Position numbers and translations under genes: made by a program
Notes under the pieces: generated by a model
Seen by the model: only the letters and a program-made list of their open reading frames with translations
Told to the model about the DNA's origin: nothing
Databases searched by the model: none
Shown: one piece after another, positions 1-9,164 of the stretch
How the letters are laid out: each line of letters opens with the position of its first letter
Numbering within the stretch: position 1 is the first letter of the stretch
Assembly: GCF_900102425.1 (NCBI RefSeq)
Contig: NZ_FNBT01000002.1
Coordinates: 496,001 to 560,000, forward strand
Source: Blastococcus aurantiacus
GTDB lineage: Bacteria > Actinomycetota > Actinomycetes > Mycobacteriales > Geodermatophilaceae
Reading direction: 5' to 3'
DNA length: 64,000 nucleotides

Positions 1-166
1 GACGGGTGACGACGATGCCGAGCACCGCGGAGACCGGGAGCACCAGCATCCGGGCGCCGGCGCTGCGCAGCGGCCCCGTCCACGCGCGCTGCACCGGCGG
101 GTCGGCGACGGCGCCCACCGCACCGGTGGCCTCCACGGAGGGACGTGCCGGAGCTCCGGTCGTCAT
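1..166 (-). CDS. N-terminus of a probable polysaccharide flippase (partial)
   Basis: Only the first 55 or so codons lie inside the window; the rest runs off the left edge. The ATG follows a GGGGGAGGGGG ribosome-binding stretch. The visible protein begins with a Pro/Ala/Val-rich cytoplasmic leader. A segment like RSAGARMLVLPVSAVLGIVV follows, which is typical of the first helix of Wzx/MATE-type polysaccharide exporters. It is the last gene of a minus-strand exopolysaccharide locus that starts near 15.4 kb, and that context supports the call. The family assignment is inferred from this short piece and its neighbours; another multi-pass membrane protein is possible. Confidence 0.5.
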   Translation of the reverse strand, partial: MTTGAPARPSVEATGAVGAVADPPVQRAWTGPLRSAGARMLVLPVSAVLGIVVTR

Positions 167-282
167 CAGGCCCCCTCCCCCGTTCGCCGCGCACGGCGCA
201 GCCGGCGCCTCGGCGAGCCGCCACGTGCCAGATTGCCAGCTCAGAGGGCTGTGGAGCCCTCCGCGGACGGCCCCCTCACACC

Positions 283-323
283 GATGAGGGAGGGCACCGG
301 CCGGAGCCGGGCCCTCCCTCATC
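283..323 (-). terminator. Hairpin terminator after the 1262-aa secreted protein
   Basis: A 13-bp perfect stem (GATGAGGGAGGGC at 283-295 with its complement at 311-323) has a loop that can pair further through CCGG/CCGG. It begins 23 nt past the stop codon of the minus-strand gene. No U-tract is visible, as is usual in high-GC actinobacteria. Confidence 0.7.
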
Positions 324-345
324 AGGTGGAGCTACGAGGTGTTCG

Positions 346-3300
346 TCAGCGCGCGATCGGGGCCGTCCCGGCCGCACCGGCCCACAGGTCGTCGACGTTC
401 ACCCGGACGGGCGCGGTCGCCGAGCCGGCGACGTACACCGACACCCCGATGCCGCCCGCGCCCTGCAGCGCCGCGTTCGCGCCCGTGTCGGTGGCGCTGA
501 GCTGCCAGCCGGTGGGCTCGACCGTGCCCGAGGTCCAGGCCTTGGCCTGGAGCGTCGGCGTCTCGGCGCCGGTGACGTCGAAGCGCACCTGGAGGACGGT
601 GCCGGGCGTGTAGGTGCCCGGCAGGGTGATCGTCTTCAGAGCCGTCTCGGTGCCCGCAGCGGTCCGCAGGAGCGCCATGACCACCTTGCCGTCGGCCTGG
701 AAGCGCACCGACACCCGGTAGACGTTGTTGCCCGCGGTGCGGCGTGCCATCAGGTAGACGAAGCTGCCGCCCCCGGTCGGCGCCCGGTCGAGGGAGAGCC
801 CGGCCTGCACCGCCACGTCGCGCGCCTGCACGGAGTTCAGCAGCGCCGCTGCCGACGCCCCTCCCGTGGCCACGTCCAGGTGACCGACGCCGCCGGAGAC
901 CGACGCGGCGCCACCGGACAGGGTCCACGCGCCGCCGACCTGGGCGACGCCGAACCCGCTGGCGACCTCCCGCTCGAAGGCGTCCATCGCCAGCGGCGGC
1001 GCCCCGACGAGGACCGCACGCTCGACCACGGCGGTGGCGCCGTCGTCGTCGGTCACGGTCAGCCGCACCGTGTACGTGCCACCCGCGGTGTAGGCGTGCG
1101 ACGCCGTGGCACCGGTGGCGGTCGTCCCGTCACCGAAGTCCCACGCGTAGGACGACACCGTTCCGTCGGGGTCGGCCGACGCGGCTCCGTCGACCACCAC
1201 GGACAGGTCCGTCGCGGTGGACGTGAACGCCGCCGTCGGCGCCTGGTTCACCCGCGGGGCGGTCACGGTGACCTCCCGCTCGGCGGTGGCCGTCGCGCCG
1301 TCGTCGTCGGTCACGGTGAGCCGCACGGTGTAGGTGCCCGCGGCGGTGTAGTCGTGCGACGCCGTCGCACCGGTTCCGGTCGACCCGTCGCCGAAGTCCC
1401 AGTCGTGGGAGACGACGGAGCCGTCGGCATCGGCCGAGCCGGCGCCGTCGACGTCGACCCGCAGGTCGGCCACCGACGAGGTGAACGCGGCCGTCGGCGC
1501 CTGGTTCGGCGGTTCGGGGCTCACCTGGACCAGGCGGCTGCTCGTGCTGGTGGCACCCGCGGCGTCGGTGACCGTCAGGCCGACGACGTAGGTGCCGCCG
1601 GCGCCGTAGGTGTGCGACACGGTGCGGCCGGTGGCCGTGGTGCCGTCACCGAGGGTCCAGGCGTAGGAGGCGATCGGACCCTCGGCGTCCACCGAGCGGC
1701 TCGCGTCGAGGTCCGCCGTCAGGTAGGTGGTGGTCGACGAGAACCGGGCGGCCGGGACCTGGTTCACCGGGGCGCCGCTGACGTGCCCCATGACCTGGGC
1801 GGCCGTGAGCGCCTTCGGGTAGTACGCCACCTCGTCGATCCGGCCGCTGAAGGTGTTCGAGCCACCCATCGCGCGGTCGCTGCCCACCCGGAGGTAGCCG
1901 TTGTAGGACTCCCCGGACTTCGTGTCGGTGCGCGAGCCCACCAGCGTCCCGTCGACGTACAGCGCCATGCCGTTCGCACCCATCGAGGCAGCGACGTGGT
2001 GCCACTTGCCGTCGTTGAACGTCGCGATGCTCGTGACGGTGCGCTGCGTCGTCCAGAACATGACCGGCGCGTTGACCGAGAAGTTCAGCCGGCCCTGGGC
2101 GTCCAGGTAGACCTGGCGGTCGTACTTGCTGCTCGTGCCGGACTGGGAGTTGGCGAAGCCGAGCAGCCGTCCGCCGGTGGCCGACGAGGTCTGGAACCAC
2201 GCCTCCACGGTGAAGACGTTGGGCGCCGCGGTCGCGGTCTGCGTCGCCATGGTGGCCTTGGCCGTACCGGCGAAGGAGTAGGCCGTGTCGGCGTCACCGG
2301 GCACGGCGCCGGCGACGCCACGGGTGACCCCGTTGCCGACCGTCATGGGCCGGGAACCGATGGCGTCCACCGCGTTGCCCGAGCGGTCACCCAGCCGCCA
2401 GTGGGACTGCGCACCGTCGGCGCGGACCCGGTCGGCGTAGGGGACGGTGCCGGTGGTCGCGGGCGCGACCTGGACCGGCACCCAGTCGGAGCCGACGGTG
2501 TTGCCGAAGGGGTCGGTCGCCGTCACGCGGTAGCGGAGGGAGCCCGAGACGCCGACGTCCGTGGCGGTCAGCTGGCTGTTCTCCCACCAGGTGGAGGCGT
2601 TGACCGACTCGGCGACCGGCAGCGCCTCGCCCTCGCGGTACACCGCGTAGGTCAGCTGCGAGTTGTCCCGGTCGTTCGTCGTCGTCCAGCTGATCCGGGC
2701 CTGCCCGGGGGCCGGGGAGGTGACGGTCGGGGCGGACGCGAAGGTGTACGGGCCGACCTTGTTCGGGGCGATGTCAGGGCGGGCGTAGCGCACCAGCCCC
2801 TGCTGGCCCACGCCGTTGACCTGCGGGAACTCGCCGCCGTAGACGACGTAGCTGTCGTTGCCCGTGACGGTCCAGCCGGCCTGGGCCTGGCCGGTGAAGG
2901 TGCCCGGGCTCATGGTCGGGAACCAGTTCTGCAGGGCGGGGGCCGGCTTGCCGGCGAAGTTGCTGTTGGTCAGCGTCTTGGACCCGACCACGCCGGCCGG
3001 CTCGAGGCTCACCGCGGTGGCGAACTTGTTGACCCGGGGGCTCTGCTCGGGGAAGCCGCCGATGTTGGCGCAGTCGTGCGGGTGCCCGGCCATGTAGAGG
3101 GCGCCGCCGGTCGCGAAGCTCGAGTAGGTGTCCCCGCGGCAGTCGTTGATCCAGCGGATGGCCCCGCCGTCGGCCGCGGCGGCGAACGAGCCCTCGATGT
3201 TGCCGGGGCCGTTGTAGTCGTAGGCCGTGCCGTAGACGGTCGAGCCGTCGGTGCTGAGGCTGTAGATCGCCGAGTTGACGCCCTGGTTGGTGATCAGCTG

Positions 3301-4134
3301 GTTGATCGCGAAGGGGCGCGTCGCGCCGCTCACCGGGTCGAGCGCGCCCACGCCGGTCGCCTTGGTCCCGTTGAGGGAGTCGAACCGGCCGGCGACGACG
3401 ATCTGGTCGCCGGCGGTGCGGACCATGGCGAGGACCTCGTTGCTGGTCTTGGTGCTGCCGTCGCGGTTGCCCTTGGTGGAACCGACGCCGGGGACCGGCG
3501 CCCAGGGCAGCAGCGCACCGTTCGACGCGGACACGGCGGCCAGCCGGTTGCGGGTGTGGGACCCGACGGCCTGCACGTTGCCACCGAAGTAGACGGTGCT
3601 GTCGGTGGCGACGATGGCACGGACCCGGCCGTTGACCCCCGGGCCCCAGTTGGGCACCAGCGCACCGGTCGCGGTGTCGATCGCGGCGATCCGGTAGCGG
3701 GTCTGGCCGTCGACCTTGTCGAAGTCGCCGCCCACGTAGAGGCGCTTGCCGTCCGGCGAGGCGGTGATGACGAGGGCCTGGCCGTTGAGGCTCGGCGCGA
3801 AGGACCGGACGAGCTCGCCGGTGCGGATGTCGTAGGCGAGCAGGTTGTTGCGGGGGGTCTCGGAGACGCCGGCCGGGGCACCCGCCGGGCGTGCGGAGGT
3901 GAAGCTGCCGGCCACGTAGACGGTGTTGCCGACGACGACCTGCGACCACGCGACGCCGTTGATCTGCACCGTGGGCAGCGCATCCGCGGACACCGTCGTG
4001 GGCGTCGTCGCGGCGACCGGGGCCGTGTCCGCTCGTGCCGGGCTCACCAGCAAGCTCAGGGAGCCCGCCGCCAGGAGCGTGCTGAGGACGCCGGCCAGAA
4101 CTCGTCTGGACGCGGGCGCGGTCGATCCGGTCAT
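346..4134 (-). CDS. Large secreted propeller/LamG/PKD surface protein (paralogue A, 1262 aa)
   Basis: This is a predicted exported surface or matrix protein with no catalytic motif that I recognise. Residues 1-36 are a signal peptide ending near ARADT. Residues ~37-460 form a repetitive beta-propeller-like head with recurring VYVAGSF/LYVGGDF phrases (delta-60/DUF5122 style). An Fn3-like stretch follows (~465-565), then a LamG/concanavalin-like domain (~568-790). Three PKD domains have GDG cores near 831, 915 and 1001. A C-terminal jelly-roll-like domain spans ~1050-1262. There is no LPXTG anchor. The ATG at 4134 follows GGGGGAAAAGAC; the longer upstream reading lacks a signal peptide. It lies directly downstream of its 1514-aa paralogue in the exopolysaccharide locus, so a role in matrix or adhesion is inferred. 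Confidence 0.85.
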   Translation of the reverse strand: MTGSTAPASRRVLAGVLSTLLAAGSLSLLVSPARADTAPVAATTPTTVSADALPTVQINGVAWSQVVVGNTVYVAGSFTSARPAGAPAGVSETPRNNLLAYDIRTGELVRSFAPSLNGQALVITASPDGKRLYVGGDFDKVDGQTRYRIAAIDTATGALVPNWGPGVNGRVRAIVATDSTVYFGGNVQAVGSHTRNRLAAVSASNGALLPWAPVPGVGSTKGNRDGSTKTSNEVLAMVRTAGDQIVVAGRFDSLNGTKATGVGALDPVSGATRPFAINQLITNQGVNSAIYSLSTDGSTVYGTAYDYNGPGNIEGSFAAAADGGAIRWINDCRGDTYSSFATGGALYMAGHPHDCANIGGFPEQSPRVNKFATAVSLEPAGVVGSKTLTNSNFAGKPAPALQNWFPTMSPGTFTGQAQAGWTVTGNDSYVVYGGEFPQVNGVGQQGLVRYARPDIAPNKVGPYTFASAPTVTSPAPGQARISWTTTNDRDNSQLTYAVYREGEALPVAESVNASTWWENSQLTATDVGVSGSLRYRVTATDPFGNTVGSDWVPVQVAPATTGTVPYADRVRADGAQSHWRLGDRSGNAVDAIGSRPMTVGNGVTRGVAGAVPGDADTAYSFAGTAKATMATQTATAAPNVFTVEAWFQTSSATGGRLLGFANSQSGTSSKYDRQVYLDAQGRLNFSVNAPVMFWTTQRTVTSIATFNDGKWHHVAASMGANGMALYVDGTLVGSRTDTKSGESYNGYLRVGSDRAMGGSNTFSGRIDEVAYYPKALTAAQVMGHVSGAPVNQVPAARFSSTTTYLTADLDASRSVDAEGPIASYAWTLGDGTTATGRTVSHTYGAGGTYVVGLTVTDAAGATSTSSRLVQVSPEPPNQAPTAAFTSSVADLRVDVDGAGSADADGSVVSHDWDFGDGSTGTGATASHDYTAAGTYTVRLTVTDDDGATATAEREVTVTAPRVNQAPTAAFTSTATDLSVVVDGAASADPDGTVSSYAWDFGDGTTATGATASHAYTAGGTYTVRLTVTDDDGATAVVERAVLVGAPPLAMDAFEREVASGFGVAQVGGAWTLSGGAASVSGGVGHLDVATGGASAAALLNSVQARDVAVQAGLSLDRAPTGGGSFVYLMARRTAGNNVYRVSVRFQADGKVVMALLRTAAGTETALKTITLPGTYTPGTVLQVRFDVTGAETPTLQAKAWTSGTVEPTGWQLSATDTGANAALQGAGGIGVSVYVAGSATAPVRVNVDDLWAGAAGTAPIAR

Positions 4135-4320
4135 GTCTTTTCCCCCGTGTGTCGTGCTCCGATGCACCGGTCCCCAGGAGCCCGGGAACCAGGGCATCGC
4201 CACTATGCGTGACCGCGCGGGGACGCCACCATCACGCAATAGGGGGATACGCAGGGCAGATACTCACGGTGACGAACCGGCCGACCGCACAGAGTGACGA
4301 AGCGCGGGCGCGCAACGCCA

Positions 4321-4361
4321 CGGGCCCCCGCCGGCAGCAGCGTGCTGCCGGCGGGGGCCCG
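4321..4361 (-). terminator. Strong hairpin terminator after paralogue B
   Basis: Nineteen perfectly paired bases (4321-4339 with 4343-4361) surround a 3-nt loop. The hairpin starts about 30 nt past the stop of the upstream minus-strand gene. It separates transcription of the two paralogous surface-protein genes. Confidence 0.85.
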
Positions 4362-4392
4362 CGGACCCGGGTCCTCGCGCTGGTCCCCGGGA

Positions 4393-7300
4393 TCAGGGAG
4401 TCGGGCGCGACGTCCCGGAGGCACCGATCCACAGGTCGTCGACCAGCAGCCGCACCGGGACCGCCGCGGCCGAGCCCGACACGTAGGCCGACACCCCGAC
4501 CACGCCGGCGGTCTGCAGCGAGGCCGTCGTGTCCGTGGCGGTGAGCTGCCAGTCCACCGGCTCGGCGGTGCCGGTGGTCCACGCCTTGGCCCGGAGCGTG
4601 GTGGTGCCCGCACCGGCGACGTCCAGCTTGACCTGCAGCACGCTGCCCGGCGCGTAGGTGCCCGGCAGGGTCAGCGTCCGCAGGGCGACCTCGGTGCCGC
4701 CGGCGTTCCGCAGCAGGGCCACGACCACCTTGCCGTCGGCCTGGAACTTGACCGACGTCCGGTACATGTTGCTGCCGCTGGTGCGACGCGCGGTCAGGTA
4801 GGCGTAGGTGCCACCACCGGTCGGCGCCCGGTCCAGGGACAGCCCGACCTGGAACGACAGGTCGCGCACCGACACGGCGTTCAGCATCGCCGCCGCCGAG
4901 CCGCCGGGCGCCGCGACCTGGAACTGGCCCACCCCACCGGCGACCGAGAGCGCGCCACCGGCCGCGGTCCACGCGCCGCCGACGTCGGCCCGGCCCAGGC
5001 CCGAGCTCACCGAGCGCTCGAAGGCGTCGGCGGCCACCGGAGCCACCGCCGGCGGCGGCGCGGTCACGGTCACCGGGTGCTCGACCGAGGCCGTCGCGCC
5101 CTCGTCGTCGGTCACGGTCAGCCGCACGGTGTACGTGCCACCCGCCGCGTAGGTGTGCGACGTCGTCGCGCCCGTCGCGGTGCGGCCGTCCCCGAAGTCC
5201 CAGGCGTAGGAGGCGAGGGTGCCGTCGGCATCGGAGGAGCCGGACCCGTCCGCCGTGGCGGTCAGCCCGGAGGCGGCCGTGCTGAAGGCGGCGACCGGCG
5301 GCTGGTTCACCCGCGGCGCGGTCGCGGTGACGACCTGTTGCACGGAGCTCGTCGCACCGTCGTCGTCGGTCACCGTCAGCTGGACGGTGTACTCCCCGGC
5401 CGTGGCGTAGGTGTGCGACGTCGTGGCACCCGTCCCCGTCGTCCCGTCACCGAAGTCCCAGGCGTAGCCGGTCACGCTGCCGTCCGCGTCACCCGAGCCC
5501 GAGCCGTCCAGCTGCACCCGCAGGTCGGACACCGCGGCGGCGAAGGCCGCCGTCGGCGCCTGGTTCGCCGGGGGCGGCGGGGGCGTCGAGGTCCCGAGCC
5601 GCCAGTGCTCGGCCACCGTGCCCGCCGGCAGCGCGGCCGGGTAGACGGCGACGTCGTCGAGGTCGCCGGCGAAGTAGTTCGCCCCGGCCCAGGTGCTGTC
5701 CCCGCCGATGCGCCAGAAGCCCTCGTAGGCCTCGCCGGCGCGGACGTCGTCGCGCTGCGCCACGGGCTGCCCGTCGACGTACAGGGCCAGACCTGCGGGG
5801 CTGAGCGAGCCGACCACGTGGTGCCAGCGGCCGTCGTTCAGCCCGGTGCCGCTCTGGACGATGCTCATCGCGCCGGTCCAGACACCGAAGGACAGCCGAC
5901 CGGACTCGTCCATGTAGAGGTGCCGGTCGTAGTTCGAGCTGTTGCCCGACGACCGGTTGCCGTAGCCGATGATCTTCCCGCCGGCCGTGGAGGTCGTGCG
6001 GAACCAGGTCTCGACGCTGAACAGGTCGGGCCCGGGCGCACGGGTCCGGGTGGAGGCCCGCCCCTCACCGCTGCCGTCGAAGGCCGCCGCGGAGTCGGCG
6101 TCCCCGACGACCGCACCCGCGATCCCCCGGGTCACGCCCGAGCCGACCTCGAGGTCAGCGGTGCCGGCGAAGTCCAGGGCGTCGCCGGCCGTTTCCCCGA
6201 GTCGCCAGTAGTGGCTGGCGCCGTCGGCGAGCACGGCCTCCGAGTAGGGCCCTCCGACGGTGCCGGTCGCGGCGACCGCCACCGACCGGGACGCGGAGCT
6301 CGTCGCGCCGCGGTCATCGGTCACCGTCAGCGTCACCCGGTAGCTGCCGGGAGCCGCGTAGGTGTGGCCGACCGAGGCCCCCGTGCCGGTGCTGCCGTCA
6401 CCGAAGTCCCAGGTGTGGGTGCGGACCGTCCCGTCGGTGTCGGCGGACGCCGAGCCGTCGAAGGTGGCCACGAGACCGGTGGCCGCGGAGGTGAAGGCCG
6501 CGGTCGGCGGCTCGTTGTACGTCTCACCCGTGCTGCCGGTGACGAAGTGGCGCTGCACCTGCGCGGCGGTCAGCGGGCCGGCGTAGGTCGCGACCTCGTC
6601 GATCTGGCCGTCGAACCACGGGCTCGACCCCGCCCAGGCGGTGTCGCCTCCGACGCGCCAGTAGCCGTTGTAGGCCTGCGCCCCGGTCGCGTCGCTGCGC
6701 TGGCCGACGAGCCGGCCGTCCAGGTACATCGTCATGCCGTCGGGACCGACCGAGCCGACGACGTGGTGCCACGAGCCGTCGTTGAGGCCCGGCGCCGTCT
6801 GCAGGGTCGCGCCGTAGCCGAGCCAGACGCCGAAGTGCACGCGCCCGGAGTCGTCCATGTACACGTGCCGGTCGTAGCTGTCGCTGGTCCCGGTCGCCCT
6901 GCTGCCGAAGCCGACGATCTTGCCGCCGGTCGTGGTGGTCGTCCGGAACCACGCCTCGACGCCGAAGTTCTGCGGGCCGGCGACGGCGCTCGGCGTGGCC
7001 GCCGTGCCGTTCGACGAGCCGTCGAAGTCCGCGGCGGTGTTGCCGGTGCCCGCGAGGGCACCGGCGGTGCCCGAGGTGACCCCGGTGCCCAGCGCCAGGT
7101 CGTCGAAGGCGGCCTGGTCGTAGCTGCGGGTCGCCCCCGCCGCCTCGCCGAGACGCCAGTAGTGGGTGGGGCTGTCGGCGAGGACCGTCTCGGCGTACAG
7201 GCCGCCGGCGGCGGTGTCACCCGAGACCGTCACCGCGGTGGTGCCCCGCGAGGCGGAGTTGCCGAAGGGGTCGTAGGCGACCACCTTGTAGGTGTACCGG

Positions 7301-8937
7301 CTGCCCGGCGTCAGGCCGCGGTCGACGAAGCCCAGCGTCGGCCGGTCCCAGAACGTGGACGGCGCGGTGGTCTCGAACACCGGCAGCGTCGGGCGGTCGT
7401 TGCGGATGACCTGGTAGCGCAGGTTCTGGTTGTCGTCGTCGAAGGTGGCCTGCCACGACACCCGCGCGGCCCCGGCCGACGTCGACGCCACCGTCGGGGT
7501 CAGCCCGTCGTTGCTCTTCGGGGCCACCTTGTTCGGGGCGATCGTGGGCAGCGCGTAGCGGACCAGGCCCGCCTGGGGCGTCCCGTTGACCCGCGGGAAC
7601 TCGCCGCCGTAGACGATGTACTGGCTGTTCCCGGCCACCGACCAGCCGGCCTGCGCCTGGCCGGTCACCTTGCCCGGCTCCATCGTCGGGAACCAGGGCA
7701 GCAGCGCCGGCGCGGGCTTGCCGACGAAGTTGGAGTTGGCCATCGTGTTGCCGCCGACGGTGCCGGCGGGCGCCAGGCTGACCGCCGTGGCGAACTTGTT
7801 GATCCGCGGGTTCTCCTCGGGGAAGCCCCCGATGTTGCCGCAGTCGTGCGGGTGCCCGGCGAGGTAGAGGGCGCCACCCAGCGGGAAGCTCGAGTAGGTG
7901 TCACCGTGGCAGTCGTTGATCGTCTGCACGGCGCCGCCGTCGGCCGTGGCCGAGAACGAACCCTCCAGGTTCCCGGGCCCGTAGTAGTCGTAGCCGGTGC
8001 CGTAGACGGTGGTGCCGTCGGTGCTCAGGCTGTAGACGGCCGCGTTGACGCCCTGGTTGGTGATGACCTGGTTGGCCGCGAAGGGCCGCGTCGCGCCGGT
8101 GACCGGGTCCAGGGCACCGACACCGGTGGCCTTGACCCCGTTGAGGGTGTCGAACCGCCCGCCGACGACGACCTGCGAGCCGCCGCCGGTCAGCACCATC
8201 GCCATGACCTCGTCGCTGGTCTTGTCGTTCCGCGGGTCGCCTTGGGGGTAGAGCGTGTTGCCGTCCGTCGGGCCCACGCCCGGGACCGGCGCCCAGGGCA
8301 GGAGCGCTCCGTTGGTGGCGGAGACGGCTGCCAGCCGCGTGCGGGGGGTCGAGCCGATCGCACTCAGCCCACCGCCGAGGTAGACGGTGGTGTCGGTGGC
8401 GACGATGGCGCGCACGCGGCCGTTGACGGCGGGGCCCCAGTTCGGTACGAGCGCGCCGGTGGCGGTGTCGTAGGCCGCGACCCGGTACCGGGTCTGCCCG
8501 TTGGCGCGGTTGAAGTCACCGCCGACGTAGATGCGCCGGCCGTCCGGGGACGCCGTCACGACGAGGGCCTGCCCGTTGAGGTCCGGGGCGAAGGAGGTGA
8601 TCAGCGCACCGGTGCGGATGTCGTACGCCAGCAGGTTGTTGCGGACGGTCTCCGAGGTGCCGGGGGCCGCACCCGCGGGCCGGGCCCGGGTGAACTTGCC
8701 GGCGACGTACACGGTGTTGCCCACGACCACCTGGGACCAGGCGACCCCGTCGATCTGGACGGTCGGCAGCGCGTCCGCGGTCACCGTGAGCGGCGTCCGC
8801 GGGTTCGCGACGTCCAGCGGAGCCGAGTCCGCCGACGCCGTCCCCGGGGCCAGCAGCCCCACCACCGGCACGACCACGAGCGCCAGGCTCACCACCGATG
8901 CCACGGCGCGGCGCGCCGAGATCCCCCATGCAGTCAT
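4393..8937 (-). CDS. Giant secreted propeller/LamG/PKD surface protein (paralogue B, 1514 aa)
   Basis: This exported surface or matrix protein is homologous to the neighbouring 1262-aa protein. A signal peptide (~1-36, ending near ASADS) precedes the same propeller-like head (~37-475), with the conserved GHPHDC and NQGVNAAVYSLSTDG phrases. An Fn3-like part lies at ~479-570. The modules then alternate: LamG1 (~579-802), PKD1 (~805-889), LamG2 (~893-1115), PKD2 (~1122-1204), PKD3 (~1209-1290) and the shared C-terminal domain (~1299-1514). Compared with paralogue A, a LamG has been gained between the first and second PKD. The ATG at 8937 has a GGGGGACAGCA leader. There is no sorting signal or enzyme motif; carbohydrate binding by LamG and display on the polysaccharide coat are inferred. 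Confidence 0.85.
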   Translation of the reverse strand: MTAWGISARRAVASVVSLALVVVPVVGLLAPGTASADSAPLDVANPRTPLTVTADALPTVQIDGVAWSQVVVGNTVYVAGKFTRARPAGAAPGTSETVRNNLLAYDIRTGALITSFAPDLNGQALVVTASPDGRRIYVGGDFNRANGQTRYRVAAYDTATGALVPNWGPAVNGRVRAIVATDTTVYLGGGLSAIGSTPRTRLAAVSATNGALLPWAPVPGVGPTDGNTLYPQGDPRNDKTSDEVMAMVLTGGGSQVVVGGRFDTLNGVKATGVGALDPVTGATRPFAANQVITNQGVNAAVYSLSTDGTTVYGTGYDYYGPGNLEGSFSATADGGAVQTINDCHGDTYSSFPLGGALYLAGHPHDCGNIGGFPEENPRINKFATAVSLAPAGTVGGNTMANSNFVGKPAPALLPWFPTMEPGKVTGQAQAGWSVAGNSQYIVYGGEFPRVNGTPQAGLVRYALPTIAPNKVAPKSNDGLTPTVASTSAGAARVSWQATFDDDNQNLRYQVIRNDRPTLPVFETTAPSTFWDRPTLGFVDRGLTPGSRYTYKVVAYDPFGNSASRGTTAVTVSGDTAAGGLYAETVLADSPTHYWRLGEAAGATRSYDQAAFDDLALGTGVTSGTAGALAGTGNTAADFDGSSNGTAATPSAVAGPQNFGVEAWFRTTTTTGGKIVGFGSRATGTSDSYDRHVYMDDSGRVHFGVWLGYGATLQTAPGLNDGSWHHVVGSVGPDGMTMYLDGRLVGQRSDATGAQAYNGYWRVGGDTAWAGSSPWFDGQIDEVATYAGPLTAAQVQRHFVTGSTGETYNEPPTAAFTSAATGLVATFDGSASADTDGTVRTHTWDFGDGSTGTGASVGHTYAAPGSYRVTLTVTDDRGATSSASRSVAVAATGTVGGPYSEAVLADGASHYWRLGETAGDALDFAGTADLEVGSGVTRGIAGAVVGDADSAAAFDGSGEGRASTRTRAPGPDLFSVETWFRTTSTAGGKIIGYGNRSSGNSSNYDRHLYMDESGRLSFGVWTGAMSIVQSGTGLNDGRWHHVVGSLSPAGLALYVDGQPVAQRDDVRAGEAYEGFWRIGGDSTWAGANYFAGDLDDVAVYPAALPAGTVAEHWRLGTSTPPPPPANQAPTAAFAAAVSDLRVQLDGSGSGDADGSVTGYAWDFGDGTTGTGATTSHTYATAGEYTVQLTVTDDDGATSSVQQVVTATAPRVNQPPVAAFSTAASGLTATADGSGSSDADGTLASYAWDFGDGRTATGATTSHTYAAGGTYTVRLTVTDDEGATASVEHPVTVTAPPPAVAPVAADAFERSVSSGLGRADVGGAWTAAGGALSVAGGVGQFQVAAPGGSAAAMLNAVSVRDLSFQVGLSLDRAPTGGGTYAYLTARRTSGSNMYRTSVKFQADGKVVVALLRNAGGTEVALRTLTLPGTYAPGSVLQVKLDVAGAGTTTLRAKAWTTGTAEPVDWQLTATDTTASLQTAGVVGVSAYVSGSAAAVPVRLLVDDLWIGASGTSRPTP

Positions 8938-8990
8938 TGCTGTCCCCCGCTCACAGGCGTCCGCGAGATGTCGGACGCTGGTCTCGGCGG

Positions 8991-9004
8991 ATACTAAGCG
9001 TGAC
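8991..9004 (-). promoter_or_regulatory. Putative promoter of paralogue B
   Basis: Read on the minus strand, GTCACGCTTAGTAT contains a good -10 (TAGTAT at 8996-8991), about 53 nt before the start codon. Closely similar words (GTCACCGTGAGTAT and GTCACGCATAGT) lie upstream of paralogue A at about 4260-4272 and 4202-4211. I see no clear -35, so a non-housekeeping sigma factor or an activator is possible. Confidence 0.4.
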
Positions 9005-9071
9005 GATCATGGCCGCACCAGGGGTGAGAGGGTCACTCCATCAGGCGACATGCGCGGCCTGGACGCAGAAC

Positions 9072-9112
9072 GACGCCCCCTCCGCTCACGCAGCGTGAGC
9101 GAAGAGGGCGTT
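9072..9112 (-). terminator. Hairpin terminator after the deacetylase gene
   Basis: An uninterrupted 7-bp stem (GCTCACG 9084-9090 with CGTGAGC 9094-9100) extends outward through further C-G pairs with two mismatches to about 9072/9112. It lies about 50 nt past the stop of the polysaccharide deacetylase gene. It probably closes the six-gene exopolysaccharide operon. Confidence 0.65.
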
Positions 9113-9164
9113 CCGAGATCGTCGCCGGAATCGCGCCGACCAGGGGGATCCGGGCTCGTCGTGG

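Noticed and set aside
1020-1690. Regularly spaced similar blocks that could look like a CRISPR or satellite array
   Set aside because: They are codon-level similarity between PKD domains (about 250 bp apart) with diverged DNA, not identical repeats with unique spacers. No cas genes are present.
145-8997. Very long plus-strand ORFs (1355 and 1567 codons) opposite the two surface-protein genes
   Set aside because: They are antisense shadows caused by third-position GC bias. Their translations are Arg/Gly/Val-rich low complexity, while the minus-strand frames hold signal peptides, LamG and PKD domains.
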